From assembly GCF_016745275.1 (NCBI RefSeq), contig NZ_JADOEP010000006.1, positions 38,359-102,358 on the forward strand: 64,000 nucleotides of DNA, read 5' to 3'. This DNA is from Enterococcus sp. BWB1-3 (lineage in GTDB: Bacteria > Bacillota > Bacilli > Lactobacillales > Enterococcaceae). Below, one piece after another: positions 17,693 to 27,469 of this stretch (its first letter is position 1; every line of letters starts with the position of its first letter). Under the pieces are notes generated by a model. It was not told the DNA's origin, did not search any database, and saw nothing but the letters and a program-made list of their open reading frames with translations. Both the position numbers and the translations under genes were made by a program.

Positions 17693-18553
17693 ATGATTAA
17701 AATAATTTTCTTTGATATTGATGGAACATTGGTTGACAGACGTGCGAAAGCTCTGGATTCCACCAGAAAAGCGATCTCCCAGGCTCAAAGTCAGGGGATT
17801 CTTTGTGGTGTTGCAACAGGGCGAAGCCCGATTCATTTGAGTGAACAGATTGATGCGCTGAATTTTGACGTTTTTGTAACCTACAATGGTCAGCTGGTCT
17901 ATACAAAAGATGAGACTCTATATGAACGCACTTTCTCCAAAGAGGTACTTGAACAGATTGTTGATTTTGCTGATACAGGAAATCGGCAGTTGATGTTTGG
18001 CGGACGGCTGAAGATGGAGGGCAGCTCACTGATGAGGTTTGGACAGAACAGCAAAGCGAGAAAACTTGTGCGCTTTATACCTAAATGGTTCCCAGTTGCT
18101 GCTGCTCAGAATCTGCTGATTAAATATCGCTCAGTGAAGGAAGAATGCAGGTATCACGAACTGAACATTTTAAATGAAGAAATCTATCAGTGTGTTCTTC
18201 TCAGTTCTGCAGAAGAAATGGAAGATTTAAACAGACAGCTTCCTGACTGTACCATCACACGTTCGAATCCTTATGTGGTGGATATTATTCCGCAGGGTGG
18301 CTCGAAGCTTCGGGGAATTATGAAATGTATTGAAACCTTTGGATTTTCATTGAATGAAGTGATGACCTTCGGAGACAACTGGAATGATGTGGAAATGCTT
18401 GAAGGAACTGGAATTGGTGTGGCGATGGGAAATGCCCCGGATGGAGTAAAAGCGTCGGCAGATTTTGTTACTGCAACCAATGAGGATCACGGAATTTATC
18501 AGGCGATGGTTCATTATAAGATTATTGAGGAGGCAGTGTATGAAAATAGATAA
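17693..18553 (+). CDS. Cof-type HAD-IIB phosphatase
   Basis: Haloacid-dehalogenase superfamily hydrolase of 286 residues, probably a sugar- or nucleotide-phosphate phosphatase. Motif I is FFDIDGTLVD (nucleophile D8, acid/base D10), motif II ATGRSP near 41, and motif IV FGDNWNDVEML near 224, with the C2B cap in between. AAGGTGAT overlaps the end of the previous gene, and the next gene begins inside this one, so the three are translationally linked. The substrate cannot be told from sequence. Confidence 0.9.
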   Translation: MIKIIFFDIDGTLVDRRAKALDSTRKAISQAQSQGILCGVATGRSPIHLSEQIDALNFDVFVTYNGQLVYTKDETLYERTFSKEVLEQIVDFADTGNRQLMFGGRLKMEGSSLMRFGQNSKARKLVRFIPKWFPVAAAQNLLIKYRSVKEECRYHELNILNEEIYQCVLLSSAEEMEDLNRQLPDCTITRSNPYVVDIIPQGGSKLRGIMKCIETFGFSLNEVMTFGDNWNDVEMLEGTGIGVAMGNAPDGVKASADFVTATNEDHGIYQAMVHYKIIEEAVYENR

Positions 18554-19055
18554 CCCATTTGATAAGACTGAAGAATTTCACCGGATATTTGATAATCGGA
18601 GACCTTCAGCACCTCAGGCTTTCACAGCGAAAACGGCATCAGCCAGAGCTGGTTTTAAAGCAGAAGAGCTGGTGGAATTTTTATACTCCTCAGCAAACAA
18701 TGATATGGAAGAGTTTCATCGGTTGGTTGAACAGCTGAAAACAGATGTTGACACTGCTGAAAAGAAAATACTTGAAAAAGGTAAACAGATTGAGGAGGTT
18801 TTAGTTGATCAGGTAGATGCTTTAATAGACCTTCTCTATTTCACCTATGGCTCATTTTCTTTGCTGGGTGTTGATCCTACTGAATTATTTACCATTGTTC
18901 ATGAAGCAAATATGGGAAAATTGTTTGAAGATGGCAAACCTCGTTATCATGAGGTCACTCATAAAGTGCTGAAGCCGGATGACTGGGAAGAGAAGTATGC
19001 TCCTGAACTCAAAATTAAAGCGGAGCTGGAGCGGCAGAAAAAGGAAAGCAGATAA
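18540..19055 (+). CDS. MazG/phosphoribosyl-ATP pyrophosphohydrolase-like protein
   Basis: All-alpha NTP-pyrophosphatase superfamily candidate, 171 residues. The central part KAEELVEFLYSS and DQVDALIDLLYFTYGS (about 95-110) resembles the ExxE/ExxD helices of MazG-like enzymes, though the first acidic pair is less clear. The C-terminal part HEANMGKLFEDGKPRYHEV is shared by a Firmicutes group annotated in this way. ATG 18540 has GAGGAGG upstream and overlaps the preceding phosphatase by 14 bases. A role in nucleotide-pool cleaning together with that phosphatase is inference. Confidence 0.7.
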   Translation: MKIDNPFDKTEEFHRIFDNRRPSAPQAFTAKTASARAGFKAEELVEFLYSSANNDMEEFHRLVEQLKTDVDTAEKKILEKGKQIEEVLVDQVDALIDLLYFTYGSFSLLGVDPTELFTIVHEANMGKLFEDGKPRYHEVTHKVLKPDDWEEKYAPELKIKAELERQKKESR

Positions 19056-19059
19056 AAAG

Positions 19060-19095
19060 AGCCCGGGAGAGAAAAATTTTCGCTCTGAGCTCTCT
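19060..19095 (+). terminator. Terminator-like hairpin after the MazG-like gene
   Basis: GAGC near 19061 and the following GGAGAG pair with CTCT and GCTC (19083-19092) with mismatches, followed by TCTCTTA. It ends the three-gene cluster. Confidence 0.55.
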
Positions 19096-19104
19096 TATAA
19101 ATAA

Positions 19105-19150
19105 AAGGTGCGGCTGTAAGTAAGTTAACTCACAGGACCGCATCTTTTTT
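19105..19150 (-). terminator. Terminator of the aspartokinase gene
   Basis: On the minus strand GATGCGG (19144-19138) pairs with CCGCACC (19113-19107), with an inner GTTAAC-containing loop, followed by TTTTAT. It is directly downstream of the aspartokinase stop. Confidence 0.65.
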
Positions 19151-20498
19151 AATTAAAAAACATATCATAAAGTGCCCGGATGGCTTGATTTTCCTGTTCT
19201 TTACGAATACCGAACATGATACTGACTTCTGAAGAGCCCTGGTTTATCATTTCCAGATTGATCTCATTTTTAGCCAATGCCATGGTACTGTCGGCAGTAA
19301 CCCCGATGCGCTGGCGCATCCCTTCACCTACAATCATAATCATTGAAAGACCATGAGTAATACGCAGTTCATCCGGCTTTAACACTTCCTCCAGTTTGCT
19401 GATCAGCTGTTTTTCAATTGTTGGAGTTAGCTGACGCTCACGTAAAATAATGGAAATATCATCAATTCCAGAAGGCATATGCTCATAACTAAGACCCAGA
19501 TTCTCCAAAATTTCCAAAACTTTACGACCAAAGCCAAGCTCTCTGTTCATCAGGTATTTACTGATATAGATATTTGCAAAATCTTGATCACTTGCAATTC
19601 CAACTACCGGCTCATGATCAGCTGCCCGCGTCGTTGTGATTAGTGTTCCCGGATGGGATGGGTTGTTGGTATTCTTGATAACTACCGGAATATTTGCTTT
19701 ATAAGCCGGCATCAGCGCTTCGTCATGGAAAACGGCAAAGCCTGCATAAGCCAGCTCCCTCATTTCTCTGTAGGTCAGTTCCTTAATTGTTTTCGGATTG
19801 CTTACAATTCCCGGATGAGCAACAAAGATTCCGTCAACATCAGTAAAGTTTTCGTATAAATCAGCTTGAACACCTGCAGCCACAATAGAACCAGTGATAT
19901 CTGATCCGCCTCTGGAGAAGGTACAGATTTCTCCGGCCTCTGTGTAACCGAAAAATCCAGGAATAACCAATATCTCATCTGTTTCTCTGAACTGACTGAT
20001 TTTTTCGTAGGAAGATGGCAGAATACGGGCATTACCAGGTTCGTCTGTAACAATAATTCCTATATCACGCGGATTTTTATAAACAGCCTGCAGCCCGTTA
20101 TCCTGGAAGAATGCTGCAACCAGCCGTGCGTTATTATTTTCTCCTCTTGCCAAAAAGGCATCAAATAAATGAGGATTGTTTTCTTTAGGAAGTGTGGTCA
20201 GTTTTTCAATAGACTGGCGAATATCTGTCAGAATATTCTTATTCATCCCCAGCTCGTCCATAATTAATTCGTAACGTGAAATAATCTGCTCAATGATCTC
20301 TTCTGTTCCTTCATTTTTCAGATACTTCGAATGATAACTGATTAAAAGATCCGTCACTTTAGTATCGTTGTCTGAACGCTTTCCAGGAGCAGAGACAACA
20401 ACGAATTTTCGGGAAGGGTCCTCTTTTACAATTTGTAATACCTTTTGCAATTGTTCTGCAGAAGCCAGTGAGCTTCCGCCAAATTTAATTACTTTCAC
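19149..20498 (-). CDS. Aspartate kinase
   Basis: Phosphorylates aspartate in the first step to lysine, threonine, methionine and diaminopimelate. The 449-residue protein starts KVIKFGGSSLA and has a kinase domain (to about 290; FSRGGSDITGS near 193, DVDGIFVAHPGIV near 218), then two ACT domains (AGEGMRQRIGV-like GEGMRQRIGVT near 400). The length and C-terminal ACT pair match the monofunctional LysC-III/YclM class, which is usually feedback-regulated. The start is a GTG, with GGGAG about ten bases upstream. It stands alone, and I found no lysine riboswitch in its 5-prime region. Confidence 0.93.
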   Translation of the reverse strand: MKVIKFGGSSLASAEQLQKVLQIVKEDPSRKFVVVSAPGKRSDNDTKVTDLLISYHSKYLKNEGTEEIIEQIISRYELIMDELGMNKNILTDIRQSIEKLTTLPKENNPHLFDAFLARGENNNARLVAAFFQDNGLQAVYKNPRDIGIIVTDEPGNARILPSSYEKISQFRETDEILVIPGFFGYTEAGEICTFSRGGSDITGSIVAAGVQADLYENFTDVDGIFVAHPGIVSNPKTIKELTYREMRELAYAGFAVFHDEALMPAYKANIPVVIKNTNNPSHPGTLITTTRAADHEPVVGIASDQDFANIYISKYLMNRELGFGRKVLEILENLGLSYEHMPSGIDDISIILRERQLTPTIEKQLISKLEEVLKPDELRITHGLSMIMIVGEGMRQRIGVTADSTMALAKNEINLEMINQGSSEVSIMFGIRKEQENQAIRALYDMFFN

Positions 20499-20993
20499 CT
20501 TTTCAGCTCCCTATTCTTTTAGAAATACGATTACTTTGATCTGGAATCCGATAAAAAAACAGTGATAATCGCACCTTTAATTCTCATCTTTTTATAATCT
20601 TAAGTAGTAAAAGAATACCTAAATTTCCACTGAAAAGCAACAGAAAATAGAACTTTTAGTTCTTTTTCCGAAAGCTGTAAATAATTCTCTTCATTTTTGT
20701 TTAAATCTTTGATACACTGAAAGAAGTGACATTTTATTCTTGATGAAAAGTCTATGCATAATTTGGCAGTGTCGGATACCTGTTGAGAAAAAGAAAAATA
20801 TTTTATTAATTCCTCATTAAACTAGTGCTTGAAGGAATGCTTTGTGATATAATTTTCTATAGTTGTTTTTTACGAGAATGATTAAAATTAATTTCAGTCT
20901 TTCAAGTAATGCTTCTAGGCAATATACTGAGAGAACTCCCTATCCCTAAATATAGAATGCTAAGTAAATGTTGAGTAAACGGAGGAAACATTA
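20499..20993. promoter_or_regulatory. Divergent control region of aspartokinase and ezrA
   Basis: About 500 bases without a gene. Toward ezrA there is an extended -10, TGATATAAT (20845-20853). Toward the aspartokinase gene the DNA is AT-rich, with no convincing -35. No riboswitch or repeat element was recognised. Confidence 0.5.
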
Positions 20994-22715
20994 ATGAAAA
21001 ACAATTTGATTATTATCGTGGTGTTAGTGATAATCATCGTTGCAGCTATCATATATCTGGTTGGACACTTTATGCGAAGGAAAAATCAGGCGAAGCTGAA
21101 AGCTCTCGAAAGCAGAAAAGAAGATCTTTTTGACCTTCCTGTGATTGAAGAAGTGGATGAAATAAAAAAAATGCACATGGTAGGTCAAAGTCAAAATACT
21201 TTCCGTGAATGGAATCAGCGTTGGGCAGATATTTCTACCCGTTCTTTTGCTGAACTGGAAAGTCAAATTTTTGAAGTTGAAGAATTAAATGATTCTTTCC
21301 GTTATATTAAGGCAAAACGCGCAGTGGCTGAAGCTGAAAAAACAATGGATGAAATGGAGTCAGAAGTTGAAGAAATTCGCAGAGGACTCGGAGAACTTCG
21401 CGACAGTGAAGAGCGCAATTCTTTGGAAGTGCAGAAAGCTCTGGATATCTATGAAGAAATCAGTACACTGCTGCAAGAAGAAAAAGAAGGATTTGGCTCT
21501 GCTTATTCAGAATTACAGAAGCAGGTTAAGAATATTGAGATTGAATTTACACAGTTCGTTACATTGAATACTTCAGGAGATCCTGTAGAAGCCAGGGAAG
21601 TACTTGAAAGTGCAGAACGCCATACGTATGAACTAGACGATGTGATGAAACGTATTCCTCCTTTACATGACGAACTTAACCGGACATTCCCGGATCAGAT
21701 CAAGGAAATCGAAGAAGGGTACAAACGTCTGACGGATGATCATTTCGTTTTCCCGGAACAAAATTTCGAAGAAGAATTGAACCGTGTGAAGAAGCGTGTG
21801 AAGAACTCTACAGTGGATCTGGAGAAAGCAGAAGTTGCTGCTGTTGAAGTGGCAAACAGAGATACTGAAGCAGCTATTGATGCGTTGTATGAAGTTATGG
21901 AAAAAGAGATTAATGCGAAGAAATATGTTGTAAATAATCAAAAAACAATAGGCGACTATATTGCTCACGTATTGCGTAATAACCGCCAGCTGATGATTGA
22001 ATTGGATCATACTTCTCAAAGCTATACACTGAATCACAATGAGCTGGGACGTTCAAGAGGATTCCAGTCGGAAATCGAAGAACTGATTCGTCGTTATGAA
22101 GACTATGAACCAAAGATGGCAGAGCACACAGTTCCTTATTCTGAAGTCCAAGTATTCTTTAAAGACTGCTACCGTGTTCTAGCTGATATTGAAAATCAGC
22201 AAATGGAAATCGATATGTCTCTGAAAGATCTTCGTAAAGGCGAGAAAGAGGCACAGAAGAAAGTGGATCAGTTTGAGTTTCGTCTGCGCAACCTGAAACG
22301 TTTCGTTGAAAAGAAACGTCTGCCGGGTCTGCCAACTGATTACCTTGAATTCTTCTTTGTAGCGACAGACCGAATCGAAGAGCTGAGCAAAGCATTGAAT
22401 CGTATTCGTATCAATATTGATGAAATTAATAAGCTTGCAGATTTATGTAATGAAGATTTGGAAATGCTTGATAAAAAGACGAACGATCTTGTGAACTCTG
22501 CTGCTTTAACTGAGCAGATGATGCAATATGCAAATCGTTACCGTCATACGAATGAAGCAGTCAACGAAGCAATGGAGCGCACCTTAGACTTATTCTCCAA
22601 AGACTATCGCTATCAAGATGCACTGGATATTATTGGTACAGCACTTGAAAGAGTAGAGCCGGGCGCATTCAGACGGATCGAAGATATTTACTTCAAAAAT
22701 TTAGATGCAGTTTAA
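20994..22715 (+). CDS. ezrA: Septation ring formation regulator EzrA
   Basis: Membrane-anchored cell-division protein that interacts with FtsZ and limits ectopic Z-rings. The 573-residue protein has one N-terminal membrane helix (about 4-24), then a long, strongly charged coiled-coil region with spectrin-like repeats to the C-terminus. The stretch FREWNQRWADISTRSFAELES near 65 is family-typical. The gene has GGAGG before ATG, an extended -10 promoter about 145 bases upstream, and its own terminator, so it is monocistronic. Confidence 0.95.
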   Translation: MKNNLIIIVVLVIIIVAAIIYLVGHFMRRKNQAKLKALESRKEDLFDLPVIEEVDEIKKMHMVGQSQNTFREWNQRWADISTRSFAELESQIFEVEELNDSFRYIKAKRAVAEAEKTMDEMESEVEEIRRGLGELRDSEERNSLEVQKALDIYEEISTLLQEEKEGFGSAYSELQKQVKNIEIEFTQFVTLNTSGDPVEAREVLESAERHTYELDDVMKRIPPLHDELNRTFPDQIKEIEEGYKRLTDDHFVFPEQNFEEELNRVKKRVKNSTVDLEKAEVAAVEVANRDTEAAIDALYEVMEKEINAKKYVVNNQKTIGDYIAHVLRNNRQLMIELDHTSQSYTLNHNELGRSRGFQSEIEELIRRYEDYEPKMAEHTVPYSEVQVFFKDCYRVLADIENQQMEIDMSLKDLRKGEKEAQKKVDQFEFRLRNLKRFVEKKRLPGLPTDYLEFFFVATDRIEELSKALNRIRINIDEINKLADLCNEDLEMLDKKTNDLVNSAALTEQMMQYANRYRHTNEAVNEAMERTLDLFSKDYRYQDALDIIGTALERVEPGAFRRIEDIYFKNLDAV

Positions 22716-22722
22716 TGCAGGA

Positions 22723-22755
22723 AGCAGGACAGATAAATATGTCCTGCTTTTTCTT
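22723..22755 (+). terminator. Terminator after ezrA
   Basis: AGCAGGACA (22723-22731) pairs perfectly with TGTCCTGCT (22740-22748), followed by TTTTTC. Confidence 0.92.
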
Positions 22756-22878
22756 ATCATGTAAACTTTGGTAAATGATAACGAAACGTAGATGATTCAG
22801 TTCTGAAAAGGAATAATTGAAGTTGAGATTTAAAAGGACTATAATTTAAAAAGACTTTTTTTAGAAGGGCAGAGATAA

Positions 22879-24027
22879 ATGATTTATTTTGATAATAGTG
22901 CAACAACACAGATTTATCCTCAAGTATTAGATACTTACCTGAAGACCAGTCAGCGGATCATTGGAAATCCTTCCAGTCTGCATGACCTTGGAAGTCAGGC
23001 TCATCGATTACTTGAGCAGGCAAGAAAACAGGTAGCTGAACTACTGTCAGTTGACTATTCGGAGATATTTTTTACCAGTGGCGGAACTGAGGGAGATAAT
23101 TGGATTTTAAAAGGAACAGCTGTAGAAAAGCAGGCTTTTGGAAAGCATCTGATTATATCAAGTATTGAGCATCCGGCTGTTTCAGAAACAGCCAGACAGC
23201 TTGAAAAACTCGGATTTGAAGTTTCAGTCATTCCAGTAGATAAATGCGGGGTTATTCAAATAGATAAACTTGAACAGCTAATTCGAAAAGATACAATTTT
23301 AGTTTCGATTATGGCGGTCAATAATGAAATCGGCAGTGTACAACCTATTAAAGCAGTCAGTGCGCTTTTGGAAAAATATCCGACGATTCATTTCCATGTA
23401 GATGCAGTTCAGGCTGTGGGGAAGATCCCAACCTTAGAATGGCTGACACCAAGAGTGGATTTTGCTGTTTTTTCAGCACATAAATTTCATGGACCTAAGG
23501 GAGTGGGCTTTATTTACTGGAAAAAAGGGAAGAAGCTGGCACCTTTATTAACAGGCGGCGGTCAGGAAGATAATCAGCGGAGCGGTACGGAAAATATAGC
23601 AGGGATTGTTGCAGCTTCAAAAGCACTTCGGCTGTATTTAGATAAAAATAAAGAAGGAAAAGACCGAGTTGAACAAATTCGTAATGCGTTGATTGATGGA
23701 CTTGCAATGTATTCCAATGTTCGTTTCTTTACTGAAAAGAGTTCGGATTTTGCTCCTCACATTTTATGCTTTGCATTAAAAGGGATTCGGGGAGAGGTGC
23801 TGGTTCATGCATTGGAAGAAAAACAAATTTACATTTCCACAACAAGTGCATGCTCTAGTCGTAAAAAAATGGTCGGGAGTACACTTCATGCAATGAATAT
23901 TCCAGATGCAGAAGCAACATCAGCTGTACGAATCAGCTTGGATGAAAGCAATACAATGGCTGAGGCAGAACAATTTATGGTCATCTTCAATCAGCTGCAT
24001 AAAAAGTTTTCAAAAATTAACGGATAA
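22879..24027 (+). CDS. nifZ: Cysteine desulfurase, NifZ type (ThiI partner)
   Basis: PLP enzyme that takes sulfur from cysteine and passes it on as persulfide. The 382-residue protein opens with MIYFDNSATT; the PLP lysine is in SAHKFHGPKG near 196, and the catalytic cysteine in TTSACSSRK near 325. The nearest family is the NifS/NifZ group that in Bacilli donates sulfur to ThiI for 4-thiouridine in tRNA. ThiI is the next gene on this strand, which supports the assignment. Here the pair is separated by 640 bases containing a repeat element. Confidence 0.9.
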   Translation: MIYFDNSATTQIYPQVLDTYLKTSQRIIGNPSSLHDLGSQAHRLLEQARKQVAELLSVDYSEIFFTSGGTEGDNWILKGTAVEKQAFGKHLIISSIEHPAVSETARQLEKLGFEVSVIPVDKCGVIQIDKLEQLIRKDTILVSIMAVNNEIGSVQPIKAVSALLEKYPTIHFHVDAVQAVGKIPTLEWLTPRVDFAVFSAHKFHGPKGVGFIYWKKGKKLAPLLTGGGQEDNQRSGTENIAGIVAASKALRLYLDKNKEGKDRVEQIRNALIDGLAMYSNVRFFTEKSSDFAPHILCFALKGIRGEVLVHALEEKQIYISTTSACSSRKKMVGSTLHAMNIPDAEATSAVRISLDESNTMAEAEQFMVIFNQLHKKFSKING

Positions 24028-24229
24028 GTAAGATATGTCTGAAGACTCTGATGATGAATGTTTACGAAAAAATAGAGAGGGTCTAACTCTTTTTAAAGGA
24101 ACAATGTTGCTACATTCTTAGTACGCATACCGTCTCATTAGATACTCTTAAATAAGTGACAACTCCTTTTATCTATGAATCTCGTATTATTTGATTTCGA
24201 TATAAACATGTCTATTTAGAAAAGCCTTG

Positions 24230-24395
24230 GGGACTGTGACAAAAGTATGTCTGAGATCCCTAAAACCGAATAAACGGTGTTCCAGTCTTTGTATGATTCG
24301 AGCGTTCGAAGAAGCGTAGGGGGAAGTTTTTTTGTGCTTCTCAGTTATGCGCCGAGCATTCAAAGAAGCTTAGAAGCAAGTTCCTTTTCAGTATG
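24230..24395. mobile_element. Partial copy of the modular repeat element
   Basis: Begins with the element end GGGACTGTGACAAAAGTATG; its first 56 bases are identical to the element at 15082. The following TCTTTGTATGATTCGAGC matches the reverse complement of the inner right part of the element ending at 54244. No opposite end is clear. The flanks (24028-24229 and 24396-24655) hold no recognised feature. Confidence 0.75.
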
Positions 24396-24669
24396 CATAC
24401 AGCTATCTCTTATAGTTTTCAGTCACATTTTGGTTTGAGATGCCTGCCTTATTTTTTGTTGATTCAACTAGCTGTATAAATAAGCGTTTGAAAAATCCTG
24501 CTCCTATGTTATAGTGGAACGGGATTTTGTTTCTGAAAATTATCATGATCCTGTATCCGGTTATTCAGTTACTATGCAGTGAAAACAATCAGTCGTTATG
24601 ATAGGGGATACTAGCACATACTTTTTTACAGGAATGGACGTAATGGTTTAAAGAAAGGAATTTAAAAAA

Positions 24670-25884
24670 GTGAATTATTCAGAAATTATGGTTAGGTACG
24701 GCGAACTTTCGACAAAAGGCAAAAATAGAAAATCATTTATCATGCAGCTTGCACAGAACGTAAAAAGAGTGCTGGCTGATTTTCCAGAAGTGAAAATTCA
24801 TGCGGACAGAGATCGCATGCATCTGTTGTTAAATGGGGAAGACAGCAGTCTGATTCTTCCGAAGCTGGAAAAGGTTTTTGGGATTCAGACATTTTCGCCG
24901 AGTATTCGTGTTGAAAAATCTGTACCTGCGCTAAAAGAAATGGTAAAGGAAATTATCAAAGAAGTTTATCAACCGGGACAAACCTTTAAAATTACTTCAA
25001 AGCGTTCAGACCACAGCTTTGAACTGGATTCCAATGAGTTGAACAGAGAACTGGGCGGTGCAGCTTTCGAGGTGTTCCCCGATATTCAAGTACAGATGAA
25101 GCAGCCGGATATTAATATTCGTGTGGAAATTCGCAGAGAAGGAGCGTATTTTTCCTATGAAACAATCCGTGGTGCTGGCGGGCTTCCTGTAGGAACAAGT
25201 GGAAGAGGAATGTTGATGCTCTCCGGCGGTATTGATTCGCCTGTTGCTGGCTATTTATCGATGAAGCGCGGAGTGGAAATCGAAGCAGTTCATTTCGCCA
25301 GCCCCCCATACACAAGTGAGCAGGCTCTGCAAAAAGCTAAGGATTTAGCCGCAAAGCTCGCTCCCTATTCAGGAAATGTTCAGTTTATTGAAGTTCCTTT
25401 CACGGAAATACAGGAAGAAATCAAGCGAGTAGTTCCAGAAGGATATCTGATGACGGTGACGCGAAGATTGATGCTGCGCATGACAGATGCCATAAGAGAT
25501 ATGCGGAATGGTTTGGTCATTATTAATGGTGAGTCACTTGGTCAGGTAGCTTCACAAACGTTGCAAAGCATGGTGGCTATCAACGATGTGACCAATACGC
25601 CGATTATACGTCCGGTAGTTTCGATGGATAAAACGGAAATTATTGAACTGGCAGAAAAAATTGATACATTTGAATTGGCCATTCAGCCTTTTGAAGATTG
25701 CTGTACAATTTTTGCTCCACCACAGCCTAAGACCAGACCTAAACTTGAAAAAGCACAGGCATATGAAGCACGTCTGGATGTGACTGGATTGATGGAGCGA
25801 TCTCTTGCAAACTTGAAAGTTAGTGAAATAACAGCAGACAGCAGGGACCGGCAGGAGCAAGACGATTTTTCTGATTTGCTGTAA
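24670..25884 (+). CDS. thiI: tRNA 4-thiouridine synthase ThiI
   Basis: ATP-dependent sulfurtransferase that makes 4-thiouridine at tRNA position 8. The 404-residue protein has an N-terminal ferredoxin-like region, a THUMP domain (about 60-165) and a PP-loop adenylation domain with [13 protein letters not shown] near 185. It ends without a rhodanese domain, as in other Bacilli, where a dedicated desulfurase (NifZ, 22879) delivers sulfur; the cysteine pair in FEDCCTIF near 343 is conserved. The start is GTG 24670, with AAAGGAA about ten bases upstream. Confidence 0.95.
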   Translation: MNYSEIMVRYGELSTKGKNRKSFIMQLAQNVKRVLADFPEVKIHADRDRMHLLLNGEDSSLILPKLEKVFGIQTFSPSIRVEKSVPALKEMVKEIIKEVYQPGQTFKITSKRSDHSFELDSNELNRELGGAAFEVFPDIQVQMKQPDINIRVEIRREGAYFSYETIRGAGGLPVGTSGRGMLMLSGGIDSPVAGYLSMKRGVEIEAVHFASPPYTSEQALQKAKDLAAKLAPYSGNVQFIEVPFTEIQEEIKRVVPEGYLMTVTRRLMLRMTDAIRDMRNGLVIINGESLGQVASQTLQSMVAINDVTNTPIIRPVVSMDKTEIIELAEKIDTFELAIQPFEDCCTIFAPPQPKTRPKLEKAQAYEARLDVTGLMERSLANLKVSEITADSRDRQEQDDFSDLL

Positions 25885-25943
25885 AAAATAAATCAAGAGA
25901 GACGACTAAGTAGTTCAGCCATTTATTTTAGAAATAGTATTTA

Positions 25944-25987
25944 AAAACAGTAAAAATCAGTTGCGGATTTTTACTGTTTTTTATTTT
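25944..25987 (+). terminator. Terminator after thiI
   Basis: ACAGTAAAAATC pairs with GGATTTTTACTGT around AGTTGC, followed by a T run. It is perfect except at the loop. Confidence 0.9.
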
Positions 25988-26198
25988 TCACGCCAGCTAA
26001 TCGCGTCTTATTGTGAAACTATCTTCTGGATTTTAGCCACTGTTGTAAGTAAATGGGAATTGGTTGATGATAGGATGAGGAAGAGGTTAAGAAAAAACTG
26101 GATTTTATAAAAAAAATTACTTTTTTTCACAAAGATGTTGCTGAGTTTCTTAATGGATGTTACACTAGAATGTGAAGAAGTTAACAAGGAGAAGTATT

Positions 26199-26843
26199 AT
26201 GGAAATAATGTCGAACGAAAAAAAAATACCAAAAGCAACAGCGAAACGCTTACCGTTATATTTGCGATATTTAAAAATGCTGGATGACTCAGGTGTCATT
26301 CGGATAAAATCAAGAGAATTTAGTGAGATCGTGCATATTCCGCCTGCAACAATTCGCCGAGATTTTTCCCATCTGGGTGAGCTTGGCAGAAGCGGCTATG
26401 GTTATGATGTGCCTTATCTGATTCAAGTATTCAGTGAAATTTTGAATACAACAGAAGAAAAACGTATTGCACTGATTGGTTGTGGAAATCTTGGCAAAGC
26501 CTTGATTAAGAATAATTTTCGCCGAAATGAAAATTTGAATATTATTTGTGCTTTTGATGTAAATGATGAAATTGTCGGAGAGAAGGTAAACGACATCTGT
26601 GTTCAATCGATGGACCAGTTAAGAAATGCGATTGAAGAGCAGGGAATTACTGTTGCAATATCGACTGTTCCGAGCAAATATGCTCAGACAGCAATTAATG
26701 AAATTGTGGATGCCGGAATAACTGCAATACTGAATTTTGCACCGGACCGTGTAAATGTACCAAAACATGTAAATGTCCAGTATATTGACCTGACAACTGA
26801 ACTGCAGACTTTGATTTATTTTGATACAGCATTCTCAAAATAA
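26199..26843 (+). CDS. rex: Redox-sensing transcriptional repressor Rex
   Basis: Represses fermentative and NADH-oxidising genes and is released from DNA when NADH rises. The 214-residue protein has an N-terminal winged helix (about 12-75; IPPATIRRDFSHLGELGRSGYGY is the recognition region) and a Rossmann domain with the NAD(H) loop IGCGNLGKAL near 92. A C-terminal helix (TTELQTLIYFDTAF) performs the dimer domain swap. ATG 26199 has AAGGAG upstream; ATG 26208 is a possible alternative. A candidate target in this window is nox (operator-like site at 49591). Confidence 0.94.
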   Translation: MEIMSNEKKIPKATAKRLPLYLRYLKMLDDSGVIRIKSREFSEIVHIPPATIRRDFSHLGELGRSGYGYDVPYLIQVFSEILNTTEEKRIALIGCGNLGKALIKNNFRRNENLNIICAFDVNDEIVGEKVNDICVQSMDQLRNAIEEQGITVAISTVPSKYAQTAINEIVDAGITAILNFAPDRVNVPKHVNVQYIDLTTELQTLIYFDTAFSK

Positions 26844-26916
26844 GCAGTAATTTTGAGTTCCTCCTGTTGTTCCTCTATACTTTAAAGCAGAGACTAGCTA
26901 TTAGGAGGAAATTGAA

Positions 26917-27408
26917 ATGATTGTAACGAGAAAAGGGAATGAAGTTGAGCTTGTTGGAGTACAGCCGAAAGTTGGAGAAAAAGCGCCAGATTTTACGTTG
27001 AAAAATCTGGAGGATAAGGCAATCACTCTTTCGGCGCTTGAAGGAAAAACGGTTTTGATCAGCGTAGTCCCTGATATTGATACCAGAATCTGTTCTATTC
27101 AAACCAAGCGGTTTAATCAGGAAGCCGGAACTTCTGAAGGTGTGGTGTTTCTGACGATTTCAAACAATACCAAAGAGGAACAAAGCAATTGGTGTGCAGC
27201 AGAAGGTGTGGATATGGAAATGCTTCGTGATACTGAAAATAGTTTTGGCGAAGCTTACGGCTTGTTTATTCCTGAAATGGGTCGACTTGCACGTGCAATT
27301 TTTGTCGTGGATAAAGAAGGAACTCTAGCCTATGAAAAGATCAGCCGGGAGATTTCAGAAGAACCGAATTATGCTGAAGCATTGGAGCAAGCCAAAGCCT
27401 TGAGCTGA
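26917..27408 (+). CDS. tpx: Thiol peroxidase, atypical 2-Cys peroxiredoxin
   Basis: Reduces hydrogen peroxide and organic peroxides with thioredoxin. The 163-residue protein has the peroxidatic cysteine C59 in PDIDTRICSIQT and the resolving cysteine C93 in WCAAEG, spaced as in E. coli Tpx (C61/C95). The usual T(V/S/T)C motif is TRIC here, a mild deviation. GGAGG precedes ATG. It lies between rex and the valS leader; the valS promoter overlaps its last codons. Confidence 0.93.
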   Translation: MIVTRKGNEVELVGVQPKVGEKAPDFTLKNLEDKAITLSALEGKTVLISVVPDIDTRICSIQTKRFNQEAGTSEGVVFLTISNNTKEEQSNWCAAEGVDMEMLRDTENSFGEAYGLFIPEMGRLARAIFVVDKEGTLAYEKISREISEEPNYAEALEQAKALS

Positions 27409-27437
27409 TTGACTTTCCTGCTTAGACCATGTAAAAT
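27409..27437 (+). promoter_or_regulatory. Promoter of the valS T-box transcript
   Basis: TTGACT (27409-27414) and TAAAAT (27432-27437) are separated by 17 bp. The -35 starts one base after the tpx stop codon. Confidence 0.75.
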
Positions 27438-27469
27438 AAATCCAGAGCATGAATTAAACAGGTTTGGGT

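Noticed and set aside
20499-20700. Lysine riboswitch before the aspartokinase gene
   Set aside because: A short AAAGGTGCGATTA stretch recalls part of the L-box, but the other conserved stems and the terminator are missing.
26110-26140. Rex autoregulatory site upstream of rex
   Set aside because: Only one half-site (TTCACAA) is present; the opposite half does not match.
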